Source: Fervidibacillus halotolerans (GTDB lineage Bacteria; Bacillota; Bacilli; Bacillales; Caldibacillaceae). Taken from it: DNA of 64,000 nucleotides. Location: NCBI RefSeq assembly GCF_026547205.1, contig NZ_CP106877.1, forward strand, positions 1,452,771 to 1,516,770. The letters are read 5' to 3'. Position 1 is the stretch's first letter; the number at the start of each line of letters is the position of its first letter. This document shows, in pieces, positions 27,282 through 36,408 of the stretch. A program made the position numbers and the translations under genes. Below the pieces are notes generated by a model that ran no database searches, was not told the DNA's origin, and was given only the letters and a program-made list of their open reading frames with translations.

Positions 27282-28262
27282 TTAATATTCTGCCAATTCC
27301 CTCATCGCTTTTTCAATTTTTTCCGGATTCATCATAAAATACTTTTCCATCGGTGGGGCAAAAGGCATAGCGGGAACATCAGGTCCTGCCAATCGCATAA
27401 TCGGTGCATCTAAATCATAAAGGCAATATTCAGATATAATGGCTGCAACTTCGCTAATAATACTTCCTTCCTTATTGTCTTCAGTAATAAGAAGTACTTT
27501 TCCCGTTTTTTGTGCCGCTTCGATAATCCCTTCCTGATCCAAAGGATATACGGTACGCAGGTCGAGAAGGTGGACGCTAATGCCATCTTCGGCTAATTTT
27601 TCTGCTGCTTGTAGGGCGAAGTGGACATTCAATCCGTACGTAATAACTGTAATATCTTCTCCTTCCCTTTTCACATCCGCTTTTCCGATCGGTAAAACGT
27701 AATCATCTGTAGGGACTTCTCCTTTAATTAATCGATATGCCTTTTTATGTTCAAAAAAGAGGACCGGATCATCATCCCGAATGGCAGCTTTTAACAATCC
27801 TTTTACATCATAAGGAGTTGAAGGCATAACAATTTTTAATCCCGGCTGGTTGGCAAATATCGCTTCCACTGATTGGGAATGGTACAAACCACCATGTACC
27901 CCTCCACCGTAGGGGGCACGGATCACGACTGGGCATTGCCAATCGTTATTGGAACGATATCGAATCCTCGCCGCTTCCGATATAATTTGGTTAACGGCGG
28001 GCATGATAAAATCAGCAAATTGAATTTCTCCAATTGGTCTAAACCCGTACATTGCAGCTCCGATGGCCACTCCGGCAATCGCGGATTCGGTCAGGGGCGT
28101 ATCGAGTACTCGCTGTTCACCAAACTGCTCGTAAAGTCCTTCCGTCGCCTTGAATACGCCACCTTTTTTTCCAACATCTTCCCCTAAAACAAAGACTTTC
28201 GGATCTCGTTCCATTTCTTCACGAATTGCCATTTTCACCGCTTCTATATATGATACGATCAT
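27282..28262 (-). CDS. bkdAB: Branched-chain keto acid dehydrogenase E1 beta
   Basis: 326 residues, the beta subunit of the thiamine diphosphate-dependent decarboxylase. Motifs: GEDVGKKGGVFKATEGL, DTPLTESAIAGVAIGAAMYGFRPI and APYGGGVHGGLYHSQSVEA. It follows bkdAA and precedes bkdB with gaps of 11 bases, so translation is probably coupled. Produces isobutyryl-, isovaleryl- and 2-methylbutyryl groups from the keto acids of Val, Leu and Ile, which also prime branched fatty acid synthesis. Confidence 0.95.
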   Translation of the reverse strand: MIVSYIEAVKMAIREEMERDPKVFVLGEDVGKKGGVFKATEGLYEQFGEQRVLDTPLTESAIAGVAIGAAMYGFRPIGEIQFADFIMPAVNQIISEAARIRYRSNNDWQCPVVIRAPYGGGVHGGLYHSQSVEAIFANQPGLKIVMPSTPYDVKGLLKAAIRDDDPVLFFEHKKAYRLIKGEVPTDDYVLPIGKADVKREGEDITVITYGLNVHFALQAAEKLAEDGISVHLLDLRTVYPLDQEGIIEAAQKTGKVLLITEDNKEGSIISEVAAIISEYCLYDLDAPIMRLAGPDVPAMPFAPPMEKYFMMNPEKIEKAMRELAEY

Positions 28263-28273
28263 ACCCTTCCCTC

Positions 28274-29266
28274 CTATTCTTTATATACGTATTTTAAGGC
28301 ATCTTCCGGTTTTGGATACGGCGCCTTTTCTGCATAATCGGTTGCGTCATTTACGATGTCAGTAATTTTTTTTGATATTTCTTCCGTTTTCTTCTCATCC
28401 AAAATGCCGACATCTTTTAAATACGTTTCTAAAAGTAGAAGGGGATCTTTTTTCTTCGCATCTTCCACTTCTTTTCGATCCCGATACGCCCGATCATCAT
28501 CATCACTGGAATGGGCGGTAAAACGATTCGTCATCGCTTCAATTAATGTAGGTCCCTCTCCACGGCGAGCACGATCGGCGGCTTCTTTAACGACCCGATA
28601 AACTTCAAGCACATCATTTCCATCCACGGTAACCCCTGGAATTCCGTAACCTTCTGCTCGTTTTGCCACACTTCCGCCAGCCAATTGCTTGGATAAAGGA
28701 ACGGAAATCGCATATTTATTATTTTCAACCATAATAATCACCGGAAGTTGATGGACACCGGCGAAATTCAATCCTTCATGGAAATCACCTTGATTCGAAG
28801 AACCTTCTCCAAGTGTAACGAAGGAAACGAAGTCTTTCTTTTCCATTTTCGCTGCCAAAGCAAAGCCAACCGCATGGAGCACTTGCGTCGTCACAGGAGA
28901 AGAGCCGGTGACGATTCGATTTTTTCGTTGACTGAAATGGTTAGGCATCTGTTTACCACCGGAATTCGGATCTTCCGCTTTTCCAAAGGATGCGAGCATC
29001 ACATCCCTCGCCGTCATTCCAAAGGCTAATACGACACCCAAATCCCGATAATACGGAAGACAATAATCCTTTGTCCGATCCAAGGCGAAAGCAGCACCGA
29101 TTTGTGCACCTTCCTGTCCTTGTCCCGATATGACGAAAGGAATTTTTCCGGAACGGTTTAATAGCCATAACCGTTCATCTAAACGCCTTGTCAACAGCAT
29201 TTTTTCATACATTTCTAAAAGGGTCTCATCGGATAAACCTAATTTTTCATGACGATGTTCCATCAT
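28274..29266 (-). CDS. bkdAA: Branched-chain keto acid dehydrogenase E1 alpha
   Basis: 330 residues, TDP-binding subunit. The TDP motif region is GEGSSNQGDFHEGLNFAGVHQLPVIIMVENNKYAIS, and the phosphorylation-loop region TNRFTAHSSDDDDRAYR is like that of other E1 alpha proteins. Starts behind AGGAGGTATATG. Placed directly after lpdV in the operon. Confidence 0.95.
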   Translation of the reverse strand: MMEHRHEKLGLSDETLLEMYEKMLLTRRLDERLWLLNRSGKIPFVISGQGQEGAQIGAAFALDRTKDYCLPYYRDLGVVLAFGMTARDVMLASFGKAEDPNSGGKQMPNHFSQRKNRIVTGSSPVTTQVLHAVGFALAAKMEKKDFVSFVTLGEGSSNQGDFHEGLNFAGVHQLPVIIMVENNKYAISVPLSKQLAGGSVAKRAEGYGIPGVTVDGNDVLEVYRVVKEAADRARRGEGPTLIEAMTNRFTAHSSDDDDRAYRDRKEVEDAKKKDPLLLLETYLKDVGILDEKKTEEISKKITDIVNDATDYAEKAPYPKPEDALKYVYKE

Positions 29267-29323
29267 ATACCTCCTTTATTTGCTAAAATTTTATTAAAAT
29301 ATTATTCAAAACGGAGCAATCAT

Positions 29324-30745
29324 TTAACCATGAATCGCCTTCCCATCGACGGATAAACTTAATTCTGCAAAGATTTCTGAAAGGGACGGATGGGGATGAA
29401 TTGTTTGATTGATTTCCCATGGAATGGCATTTAAAAAGAGTGAAAGACTAGCTTCTGAAATTAGTTCGGTCGCCTTTGGACCGATGATATGAATTCCTAA
29501 TAAATCATCCGTTGCCTCGTCCACAATCATCTTCGCAAATCCATCGGTTTCCCCTTGAATCAACGCTTTTCCAATTCCTTTAAAAGGGAATTTCCCCATT
29601 TTAATTTTATAACCTTTTTCAATTGCTTCCTCAGTTGTAAAACCGATACTGGCTGCTTCGGGATTCGAATAAATCGCTTTCGGGACGAGACGGTAATCGA
29701 GGGGATCAGGATTTAACCCTTTCATATGTTCCACTGCGATGATTCCTTCTCTGGAAGCCACATGGGCAAGTTGCATTCCCCCAATACAATCCCCGATGGC
29801 ATATATATGCTTTTCCTCTGTTTGACAAAATGGATTGACTTCGATAAATCCATCTCCGGTTCGAATGGCTGTATTTTCCAATCCGATTCCTTCGATATTC
29901 GCTTCTCTCCCGATGGAGACGAGCATTTGATCAGCTTGAAGTTCTTCCAATTCACCATTTCGCTCCATTTGAACCGTTACACGGGAATCCTTTTTGAGGG
30001 AATCCGGTATAATTTTTGCTCCTGTAAAAATTTGAATCCCTTTTTTCTTAAGCTGTCTCGTCATTTCTTTACTAATTTCTTCATCTTCCGTTGGTAAGAT
30101 TCGTTTCGCATATTCCACAATCGTGACCTTCACGTCGAAATCTGCTAACATGGAAGCCCATTCTACACCGATTACTCCTCCTCCGATAATCAACATCGAC
30201 TTGGGCAATTGTTCTAAACGAAGGGCGTCATCTGATGTTAAAATCATTTTTCCATCAGCTTCTAATCCAGGCAATTGCTTCGGTCTAGATCCTGTCGCAA
30301 CTAATACGTATTGGGGGATCAATAGCTCGTTGTCTTCTCCATTTCCTTTTTCAACCGAGACCGTACCAGGAAGAGGAGAAAAAATGGAAGGACCGAGGAT
30401 CCGACCGGTTCCATAATAAATATCAATCTTTCCCCTTTGCATTAAAAATTGGACACCTTTATGTAACGTTTCTACAACATATTGTTTTCTCTCTTGAACC
30501 TTTTCAAAATCGAGGGCTACTTTTTCTACCTTCATACCGAATTCTCGACTTCGTTTCACCGTTTGATACACTTCCGCACTTTTCAACAACGTTTTCGTCG
30601 GAATACATCCTGCGTGTAAACAAGTACCTCCAAGTTTCTCTTTTTCTACAATTGCCGTTTTCAAACCGAGCTGACTTGCTCGAATGGCAGCAACATACCC
30701 CCCAGTTCCCCCTCCTATTATGACCAGATCATATTCTTTAGCCAA
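29324..30745 (-). CDS. lpdV: Dihydrolipoyl dehydrogenase (E3)
   Basis: 473-residue flavoprotein that reoxidises dihydrolipoamide with NAD. FAD site GGGTGGYVAAIRASQLG, redox disulfide GGTCLHAGCIP, NAD site IGGGVIGVEWASMLADF, second FAD motif YAIGDCIGG, and the C-terminal His-Glu pair in NQTIHPHPSLSEI. Operon position shows that it is dedicated to the Bkd complex. Confidence 0.95.
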   Translation of the reverse strand: MAKEYDLVIIGGGTGGYVAAIRASQLGLKTAIVEKEKLGGTCLHAGCIPTKTLLKSAEVYQTVKRSREFGMKVEKVALDFEKVQERKQYVVETLHKGVQFLMQRGKIDIYYGTGRILGPSIFSPLPGTVSVEKGNGEDNELLIPQYVLVATGSRPKQLPGLEADGKMILTSDDALRLEQLPKSMLIIGGGVIGVEWASMLADFDVKVTIVEYAKRILPTEDEEISKEMTRQLKKKGIQIFTGAKIIPDSLKKDSRVTVQMERNGELEELQADQMLVSIGREANIEGIGLENTAIRTGDGFIEVNPFCQTEEKHIYAIGDCIGGMQLAHVASREGIIAVEHMKGLNPDPLDYRLVPKAIYSNPEAASIGFTTEEAIEKGYKIKMGKFPFKGIGKALIQGETDGFAKMIVDEATDDLLGIHIIGPKATELISEASLSLFLNAIPWEINQTIHPHPSLSEIFAELSLSVDGKAIHG

Positions 30746-30820
30746 AAAAAATCACTCCTTTCCCTATCGATCATTCTTATAATCTCTTTTTTTCGGAATC
30801 TTTTTGTATGAGCGATGGGA

Positions 30821-31921
30821 TTATTTTAAACGATTTCGTAAAATATGCTTTTCATTCGGAAGAAAAGTACTTTTCGTTTGACGCATCCGTTCGATTCTCT
30901 CTTCTGCCATTCGGTCGGCAGCCAAATAAGTCGGTATTTGGTCTCGTTTTGAAATTTCAAATACCTTTTCCAAATTTGTATAAATTTGTTCGACTTTTTT
31001 CATCGCCCGTTCACGCTTATAACCGTATAATTCATCCGCCACATTAATGACCCCACCTGCATTGATCACATAATCAGGGGCATAAACAATTCCCATATCA
31101 AAAAGCATGTCACCGTGACGATTTTCCTTCAATTGATTATTGGCAGAACCGGCGATTACCTTTGCCTTTAATTTAGGGATCGTTTCATCATTTAAGACAG
31201 CACCTAATGCACAAGGGGAAAATACATCGCTTTCGACTTCATAAATCTCCTTCGGGTCAACCGCCTTTGCACCGAATTCCTCCACGGCTCTTTTCACCGG
31301 TTCTTTATGAATATCCGTAACAATTAAAGACGCACCTTCTTCATGTAAATATTTACAAAGATGATAGGCGACATTCCCAACGCCCTGTATGGCTATGACC
31401 TTTCCCTCTAAACTTTCCGACCCGAAATATTCCTTTACCGCCGCCTTCATTCCTTTATATACACCGTAAGCTGTTACAGGCGATGGATTCCCAGAAGAAC
31501 CAAAAGCCGGTGAAATTCCCGTTACGAAATCCGTTTCTTCATGGATGAGATCCATGTCTTCAACGGAAGTGCCGACATCTTCTGCAGTGATATATCTTCC
31601 ATTTAATCCTTGGATAAAACGACCGAAGGCACGAAATTTTTCTTCGTTTTTATCCTTGCGCGGATCCCCGATAATAACCGCTTTTCCGCCACCGAGATTC
31701 AGACCAGCTGCTGCATTTTTATAAGTCATTCCTCGAGCGAGGCGGAGGACATCGTCAATGGCTTCCTCCTCAGATTTATACGCCCACATCCTTGTTCCTC
31801 CTAAGGCGGGACCTAACGTCGTATCATGGATGGCGATGATTCCCTTTAAACCAGATTGTTTGTCTTGCACAAAATGGAGTTCTTCGTAATCATATTTTTC
31901 CATATATTTTAATATTTCCAT
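30821..31921 (-). CDS. bcd: Leucine dehydrogenase
   Basis: NAD-dependent oxidative deamination of Leu, Val and Ile to the 2-keto acids used by Bkd. 366 residues. [10 protein letters not shown], catalytic Lys in [22 protein letters not shown], and the Rossmann motif [15 protein letters not shown]. In B. subtilis the gene lies between ptb and buk; both are absent here and bcd is the first gene after the sigma-54 promoter. The 75-base gap to lpdV holds no visible terminator. Confidence 0.96.
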   Translation of the reverse strand: MEILKYMEKYDYEELHFVQDKQSGLKGIIAIHDTTLGPALGGTRMWAYKSEEEAIDDVLRLARGMTYKNAAAGLNLGGGKAVIIGDPRKDKNEEKFRAFGRFIQGLNGRYITAEDVGTSVEDMDLIHEETDFVTGISPAFGSSGNPSPVTAYGVYKGMKAAVKEYFGSESLEGKVIAIQGVGNVAYHLCKYLHEEGASLIVTDIHKEPVKRAVEEFGAKAVDPKEIYEVESDVFSPCALGAVLNDETIPKLKAKVIAGSANNQLKENRHGDMLFDMGIVYAPDYVINAGGVINVADELYGYKRERAMKKVEQIYTNLEKVFEISKRDQIPTYLAADRMAEERIERMRQTKSTFLPNEKHILRNRLK

Positions 31922-31990
31922 CGGTATCTCTCCTTCCTAGATGTACCTTTATTAACAATATAGTGAATAGAGCGTTCCGTCAAATGATAA

Positions 31991-32007
31991 TGCAAAAAGT
32001 GTGCCAA
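31991..32007 (-). promoter_or_regulatory. Sigma-54 (SigL) promoter of the bkd operon
   Basis: On the minus strand TTGGCAC-ACTTT-TTGCA, a perfect match to the -24/-12 consensus TGGCAC-N5-TTGCW. It lies 70 bases before the bcd start, and the sigma-54 activator gene bkdR is immediately upstream. Confidence 0.93.
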
Positions 32008-32015
32008 CGAAGATA

Positions 32016-32030
32016 TGTAAGCGCTTTACG
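32016..32030. promoter_or_regulatory. cre-like palindrome upstream of the bkd promoter
   Basis: TGTAAGCGCTTTACG matches 8 of 10 fixed positions of the CcpA consensus TGNAANCGNTNNCA in either orientation and lies 9 bases upstream of the -24 element. It could give carbon catabolite control, or instead be part of the BkdR enhancer region. A second palindrome, TTGCATGCAA at 32078-32087, is another enhancer candidate. Confidence 0.4.
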
Positions 32031-32103
32031 TTTTTTTGAATACGAAACTTGAAAAAAATTGCATTTCCTACAATTTTTTGCATGCAATATTTTTCATGAA
32101 TTG

Positions 32104-34146
32104 TTAAAGGGAGTACTTTTCTAACTTATAATACAAATTCCGAATGGAAACACCGAGTTCCTCTGCTGCCCTTGTTTTATTTCCCCCGTGCTTTTTTAAG
32201 ATTTCAGTAATCACTCGTTTTTCGTATTCTTCTACTAATTCTGGGAGGGACTTTCCTTGATGAAATGAATTTTCCTTCGTTGGATAGGATTGATCAAAAT
32301 CATTTAATCTCGGTAAATGGGATGTATCGATGTAACTTTCATTATATTCCATAAAAATAATCGCCCTTCCTAGAATGTTTTCCAATTCCCGAACATTTCC
32401 AGGCCAATGGTAAGAGGATAAATAATCGATCGCTGCTTTTGTAATTCCTTTTACCTTGCGACCGTAATCCCGATTAATTTTTTCGATAATTTTATCGCAT
32501 AATGCCGGTAAATCTTCCTTTCTATCTCTTAAAGGTGGGATGTGGATCGGGATTCGATTTAATCGATAATATAAATCTTCCCGAAAATTACCTTTAGCAA
32601 CTTCCTTTTCTAAATTTTTATTTGTAGCAGCGATAATTCGAACATTGATTGGAATCGGCTTCGTTCCACCTACCTTAATAATTTCCTTTTCTTGAAGGAC
32701 ACGGAGAAGTTTGGCTTGCGTACTTAACTGCATCTCTCCGATTTCGTCGAGAAAAATACTCCCGTTATTCGCTTCTTCAAAAAACCCTTTTTTCCCTCCC
32801 CGTTTCGCACCAGAGAAGGCTCCTTCTTCATAACCGAATAATTCACTTTCCAAAAGGGTATCGGAAATAGCGGCACAATTGACGCGAACGAATTTATTAT
32901 ATTTCCGATCGCTTTCATTATGTATAGCGTGGGCAAACAATTCCTTCCCCGTACCGGACTCTCCTTGCAAAAGGACGGTGGCAGGAGTTTTTGCGCCTAT
33001 TTTTGCTTGTTCTTTTGCAATCATCATTTCTTCAGAATGACCGATAATATCATCAAATGTATATTTCGCTTCCAAAGATCGAATGCGTTCCTTCGCCTTT
33101 TCCAATTCTGCCATTAAAGATTTGATTTCCGACATATCGTGAATAACACCGACACTCCCCTTTAATTGGTTGTCGACGATAATCGGTGCAACGTTAACGA
33201 TGACTTCCCGTTTTTTCGGACCGACCTTCATTTTCACACCGCGAACGGGTTTTTTCGTTTTCAAAACATGGTAATGCATACTTTCCCCTTCAGAAATATC
33301 GATTGTCGCTGGTTGTCCATAAACGTCCGACTCCGTTAAACCAGTCAATCGGGTGTAGGCGGGATTGATTAACAATCCCCTTCCATTTTCGTCAACGACA
33401 GAAATGGCATCATTGCTAGAATAAATAATCGCTTCAAGCATCGTTTGAATTTCTTTCAAATTCGTTATTTCACTCGCTAGTTGAACGACTTCCGTTATAT
33501 CCTTAAATACAGCAAAAGCCCCGTGACATTGATTTTTTTCATCGATAATCGGAATTCGGGTTGTAATAACCTTCTTTCCATTTGGAAAAATAAGTTCTTT
33601 ATTTATCTCCGTCTTTCTTGTTTTTAATGTATCGATCAATTTGGATGTTGGAATCATTTTCTGGACAGGCTTACCAACCGCATCCGTTGTTGATATTCCG
33701 GTAATTTTTTCCGCCGCCTTATTGAAGGTCGTAATCGTTCCGTTTTTATCGACGATAATCATTCCATCGTGGATCGAATTGAAAATCAAGTCGTCTCGAA
33801 CCGTTTTATTTTTTAATTTTTGAATGAGCATTTCTTTTTCTTTCATTAATTGCACGACGATTAAAGCAATGGAACCGGGGATAATCGTATAATCCTTTTT
33901 CAACTTTTCCAGCTGGGTGTAAACGGTTGGATCACCCGTTACATCGATGATAATATCGATTGAATCATTTAAATATTTTTTCCAATCGGTACCCCGTTCA
34001 ATCCCCTCTTTTTCAGCTAATTGCATCCCTTTTGCATTCGGATCTTTATCGATTACAATCTGAACTTTTAATGATTCCATCTCTTTTAAAAGATGTAAAA
34101 TCGCCTGTCCACCACGCCCCGCCCCGATTACCATGACATTTTGCAC
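32104..34146 (-). CDS. bkdR: Sigma-54-dependent transcriptional activator BkdR
   Basis: Activator of the bkd operon, 680 residues. Order: N-terminal Rossmann-like region ([12 protein letters not shown]), two PAS domains (around 115-220 and 235-345), a short coiled coil, AAA+ domain with Walker A GESGTGKE, sigma-54 contact loop [10 protein letters not shown] and Walker B FLDEIGEM, and a C-terminal Fis-type helix-turn-helix ([20 protein letters not shown]). The contact loop reads GAFSGA instead of the usual GAFTGA. The start is GTG 34146 behind AAAGGGGTGG, not the TTG ten codons upstream. Confidence 0.93.
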   Translation of the reverse strand: MQNVMVIGAGRGGQAILHLLKEMESLKVQIVIDKDPNAKGMQLAEKEGIERGTDWKKYLNDSIDIIIDVTGDPTVYTQLEKLKKDYTIIPGSIALIVVQLMKEKEMLIQKLKNKTVRDDLIFNSIHDGMIIVDKNGTITTFNKAAEKITGISTTDAVGKPVQKMIPTSKLIDTLKTRKTEINKELIFPNGKKVITTRIPIIDEKNQCHGAFAVFKDITEVVQLASEITNLKEIQTMLEAIIYSSNDAISVVDENGRGLLINPAYTRLTGLTESDVYGQPATIDISEGESMHYHVLKTKKPVRGVKMKVGPKKREVIVNVAPIIVDNQLKGSVGVIHDMSEIKSLMAELEKAKERIRSLEAKYTFDDIIGHSEEMMIAKEQAKIGAKTPATVLLQGESGTGKELFAHAIHNESDRKYNKFVRVNCAAISDTLLESELFGYEEGAFSGAKRGGKKGFFEEANNGSIFLDEIGEMQLSTQAKLLRVLQEKEIIKVGGTKPIPINVRIIAATNKNLEKEVAKGNFREDLYYRLNRIPIHIPPLRDRKEDLPALCDKIIEKINRDYGRKVKGITKAAIDYLSSYHWPGNVRELENILGRAIIFMEYNESYIDTSHLPRLNDFDQSYPTKENSFHQGKSLPELVEEYEKRVITEILKKHGGNKTRAAEELGVSIRNLYYKLEKYSL

Positions 34147-34168
34147 GTTTGTCCACCCCTTTAATACG

Positions 34169-34185
34169 AAAGACAATTCGTCTTT
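34169..34185. promoter_or_regulatory. Inverted repeat in the bkdR leader
   Basis: AAAGAC-AATTC-GTCTTT, perfect 6-bp arms, just downstream of the bkdR -10 and ahead of the ribosome site. It could be an operator or a leader hairpin. Confidence 0.35.
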
Positions 34186-34190
34186 AAGAC

Positions 34191-34219
34191 ATTTTAACGA
34201 AAATCAACTTTCTTGACAA
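34191..34219 (-). promoter_or_regulatory. bkdR promoter
   Basis: On the minus strand TTGTCA (34219-34214), 17 bases, TAAAAT (34196-34191). The -35 is overlaid on the -35 of the divergent yqzF promoter. Confidence 0.65.
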
Positions 34220-34240
34220 ATTTCCATATTTTAATAATAT
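34213..34240 (+). promoter_or_regulatory. yqzF promoter
   Basis: TTGACA (34213-34218), 16 bases, TAATAT (34235-34240). It shares its -35 bases with the bkdR promoter on the other strand, so the two promoters should compete for polymerase. Confidence 0.65.
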
Positions 34241-34276
34241 TTTTGTAAACATTCCATTTTAGAAAGGACATGGTTT

Positions 34277-34531
34277 ATGACTCGATTAATCGCTTTGATT
34301 ATCCTCGTCATTCCAGGAATCGTCTCAGCCTATGGAGTAAAGTTAATGAGGGATGCGATATTTTCCGAATTGTCCAATCCCTTTTCTTCCATATGGATAC
34401 AATTTCTCTTTGGTTTCCTCATCTTTTTAGCCGGTGTCTTCTTTATCGGCGGTTTCATTTATCGAAGAGATAAAAAAAGGAAAAAAGTGACAAAACGCCT
34501 CGGGAGAAAGCGGTGTACCGATTACAATTGA
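34277..34531 (+). CDS. yqzF: Small membrane protein YqzF (DUF2627)
   Basis: 84 residues with two predicted membrane helices (LIALIILVIPGIVSAYGV and IWIQFLFGFLIFLAGVFFIGGFIY) and a strongly basic cytosolic tail (RRDKKRKKVTKRLGRKR). Function unknown. Conserved in this position next to the bkd region of bacilli. ATG 34277 follows AAAGGACA. The last 10 bases overlap the convergent yqiK gene. Confidence 0.8.
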   Translation: MTRLIALIILVIPGIVSAYGVKLMRDAIFSELSNPFSSIWIQFLFGFLIFLAGVFFIGGFIYRRDKKRKKVTKRLGRKRCTDYN

Positions 34532-35247
34532 TCCTTTACTTTCCTTGCTAATGCAGGATAATCGCTAATAACCGCAGATGCCCCTATTTCCATGTACATT
34601 TTTAAATCTTTTTCTTTGTTTACCGTAAAGGGGCGTACTTTAATGCCTTCTTTTTCTGATATTTGAATCAATTCCTTCGGGGCTACTTTATAATGCGGGT
34701 GGATTGCCTTTGCTTTAATCGATTCGGCATAAACCCAAGGCATATATAAGCCTTCCATAAAAAGGGGAGCTGTTTCAATATGGGGGGCTAATCGATAACT
34801 ATAGACAATCGCATAATGGTTGAAGGAAGAAATAATGATTCGGTCATCTAAATCATATTTTTGAATGAGACCGATTACTTTTTCTTCCAATTCATGATTA
34901 GTAACCGAGGTCGTTTTCAATTCGATATTACATATCATCTCCGTTCTTTTAAACCAAGATAAAAATTGTTCCAATGTCGGTATTTTTGCCGGGTATTTGC
35001 CAGACTGAAAACGATATCCGGCGTCTAATTTTTGTAATTCGTCTAATGTAAAATCCTTAACAAACCCTTTACCATCGGTCGTTCGGTCGACCTTTTGATC
35101 GTGAATAATGACAATCTTCCCATCCTTCGATAATTGGACATCCAATTCAATCCCATCCGCCATGTTTTTCTCAGCTTCGTAAAAGGCAATCATCGTGTTT
35201 TCCGGTCGGGTCCCGCTCGATCCCCGATGGGCAAATATTTGAGTCAT
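34522..35247 (-). CDS. yqiK: Glycerophosphodiester phosphodiesterase YqiK
   Basis: 241-residue cytosolic GDPD-family enzyme that cleaves glycerophosphodiesters to glycerol 3-phosphate and an alcohol. FAHRGSSGTRPENTMIAFYEA has the catalytic His-Arg and Glu, ELDVQLSKDGKIVIIHDQKVDRTT the metal ligands and second His. No signal peptide. The open frame runs further up to 35379, but AAGAAGGTGATATTT places the start at ATG 35247, which matches family length. Confidence 0.92.
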   Translation of the reverse strand: MTQIFAHRGSSGTRPENTMIAFYEAEKNMADGIELDVQLSKDGKIVIIHDQKVDRTTDGKGFVKDFTLDELQKLDAGYRFQSGKYPAKIPTLEQFLSWFKRTEMICNIELKTTSVTNHELEEKVIGLIQKYDLDDRIIISSFNHYAIVYSYRLAPHIETAPLFMEGLYMPWVYAESIKAKAIHPHYKVAPKELIQISEKEGIKVRPFTVNKEKDLKMYMEIGASAVISDYPALARKVKDQL

Positions 35248-35360
35248 AAATATCACCTTCTTTATTGTCTCCTTCAAGTATATGCGAAAACATTTCGAAA
35301 GGGAAAAATAATACACCGATTTCCGAATACACGCCCTTTTGCGGAATGGGAAATATTTAC

Positions 35361-35389
35361 TAAAAAAAACCAGGAACAAATCGTCCTGA
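35361..35389 (-). terminator. Terminator downstream of spo0A
   Basis: On the minus strand CAGGA (35388-35384) and TCCTG (35375-35371) around a short loop, followed by GTTTTTTTT. Confidence 0.65.
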
Positions 35390-35404
35390 TCCGTTTAAAA
35401 CCCA

Positions 35405-35500
35405 TTAAATTTTTCCTATCCAAATCACCATGATCACAGAAATAGCAATCGGAATACCGTCGAAAAAAATCATGGAAATAGGATCGAATCCTTCTGTCAA
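35405..35500 (-). CDS. Possible 31-residue hydrophobic ORF after spo0A
   Basis: A TTG-initiated frame between the spo0A stop and its terminator, with a hydrophobic C-terminal half (IPIAISVIMVIWIGKI). AGAAGG lies directly against the TTG, too close to work as a ribosome site, and the frame is open upstream without a start codon. It may be the remnant of a small membrane protein gene or chance. Confidence 0.2.
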   Translation of the reverse strand: MTEGFDPISMIFFDGIPIAISVIMVIWIGKI

Positions 35501-35540
35501 ACCTTCTATTGTCGGGCCAAAATTCCTGCAAAACCCACGT

Positions 35541-36323
35541 CTATGACGCCTGATGTTCCAAACGCAACTTATCTGCTACCATCGCGATGAATTCACTATT
35601 CGTTGGTTTTGCCCTTGACATGGAAACGGTATAGCCGAACAAATTGGAAATGGATTCGATGTTTCCCCTACTCCACGCAACTTCGATGGCATGACGAATC
35701 GCCCGTTCGACTCGACTCGGGGTCGTATTGTATTTTTTTGCAATATCCGGATATAACACTTTCGTAATCGAACCGAGGAGTTCGACATCGTGATAAACCA
35801 TAGCAATCGCTTCTCTTAAATACAAATATCCCTTAATATGAGCCGGGACACCGATTTCATGAATAATATTTGTAATGCTCGCATCCAAGGTCTTCGGTTT
35901 CTGTTTTACGCTTCCCATTTTATATTTCGTCGTACTTTTTCCCTTCGATGTAGTTATACCACTTACTTGCTGAATTTGATGAATTAATTGTTGCATATCA
36001 AAGGGTTTTAAAACGAAGTAAGAAGCTCCTAATTCTACTGCCTTTTTCGTCACATCTTCCTGCCCGAAAGCCGTTAACATAATCACCTTCGGAGGTGATT
36101 CTTGAGTCCGTATCTCCTCCAGTACGGCCAAACCATCCAAATGGGGCATAATAATATCTAAAAGTAGCACGTCCGGCTTTTGTTTTTCCAAAAGATTTAA
36201 GCACTCCTGCCCGTTATTTGCGATTCCGATCACTTCCATATTTTCCTGTTCGTCTATGTAATTTTTGAGCAATGTGGTTAATTCTTTATTATCATCTGCG
36301 ATACAAACCTTTATTTTCTCCAC
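35541..36323 (-). CDS. spo0A: Sporulation master regulator Spo0A
   Basis: Response regulator at the end of the sporulation phosphorelay. 260 residues: receiver domain ([11 protein letters not shown]; phosphoacceptor Asp in [13 protein letters not shown]; switch Thr in MLTAFG; Lys in VLKPFD) and the DNA-binding effector domain with [21 protein letters not shown] as recognition helix and the C-terminal [18 protein letters not shown] start behind AGAGGGGGAAAG, as in B. subtilis. The coding region is intact, but an insertion sequence begins about 85 bases upstream and separates it from its likely sigma-H promoter. Confidence 0.97.
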   Translation of the reverse strand: MEKIKVCIADDNKELTTLLKNYIDEQENMEVIGIANNGQECLNLLEKQKPDVLLLDIIMPHLDGLAVLEEIRTQESPPKVIMLTAFGQEDVTKKAVELGASYFVLKPFDMQQLIHQIQQVSGITTSKGKSTTKYKMGSVKQKPKTLDASITNIIHEIGVPAHIKGYLYLREAIAMVYHDVELLGSITKVLYPDIAKKYNTTPSRVERAIRHAIEVAWSRGNIESISNLFGYTVSMSRAKPTNSEFIAMVADKLRLEHQAS

Positions 36324-36408
36324 AAAACTTTCCCCCTCTTATGAATACTTAACATGAGCATTTTGCAGATTTTTTAACCCAAGAGTTACAAGGTTTTTAA
36401 CGAAATAA

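Noticed and set aside
26312-27337. 341-codon plus-strand open frame opposite bkdB
   Set aside because: Antisense shadow of an unmistakable E2 gene; Ser/Phe/Ile-rich translation with no motif.
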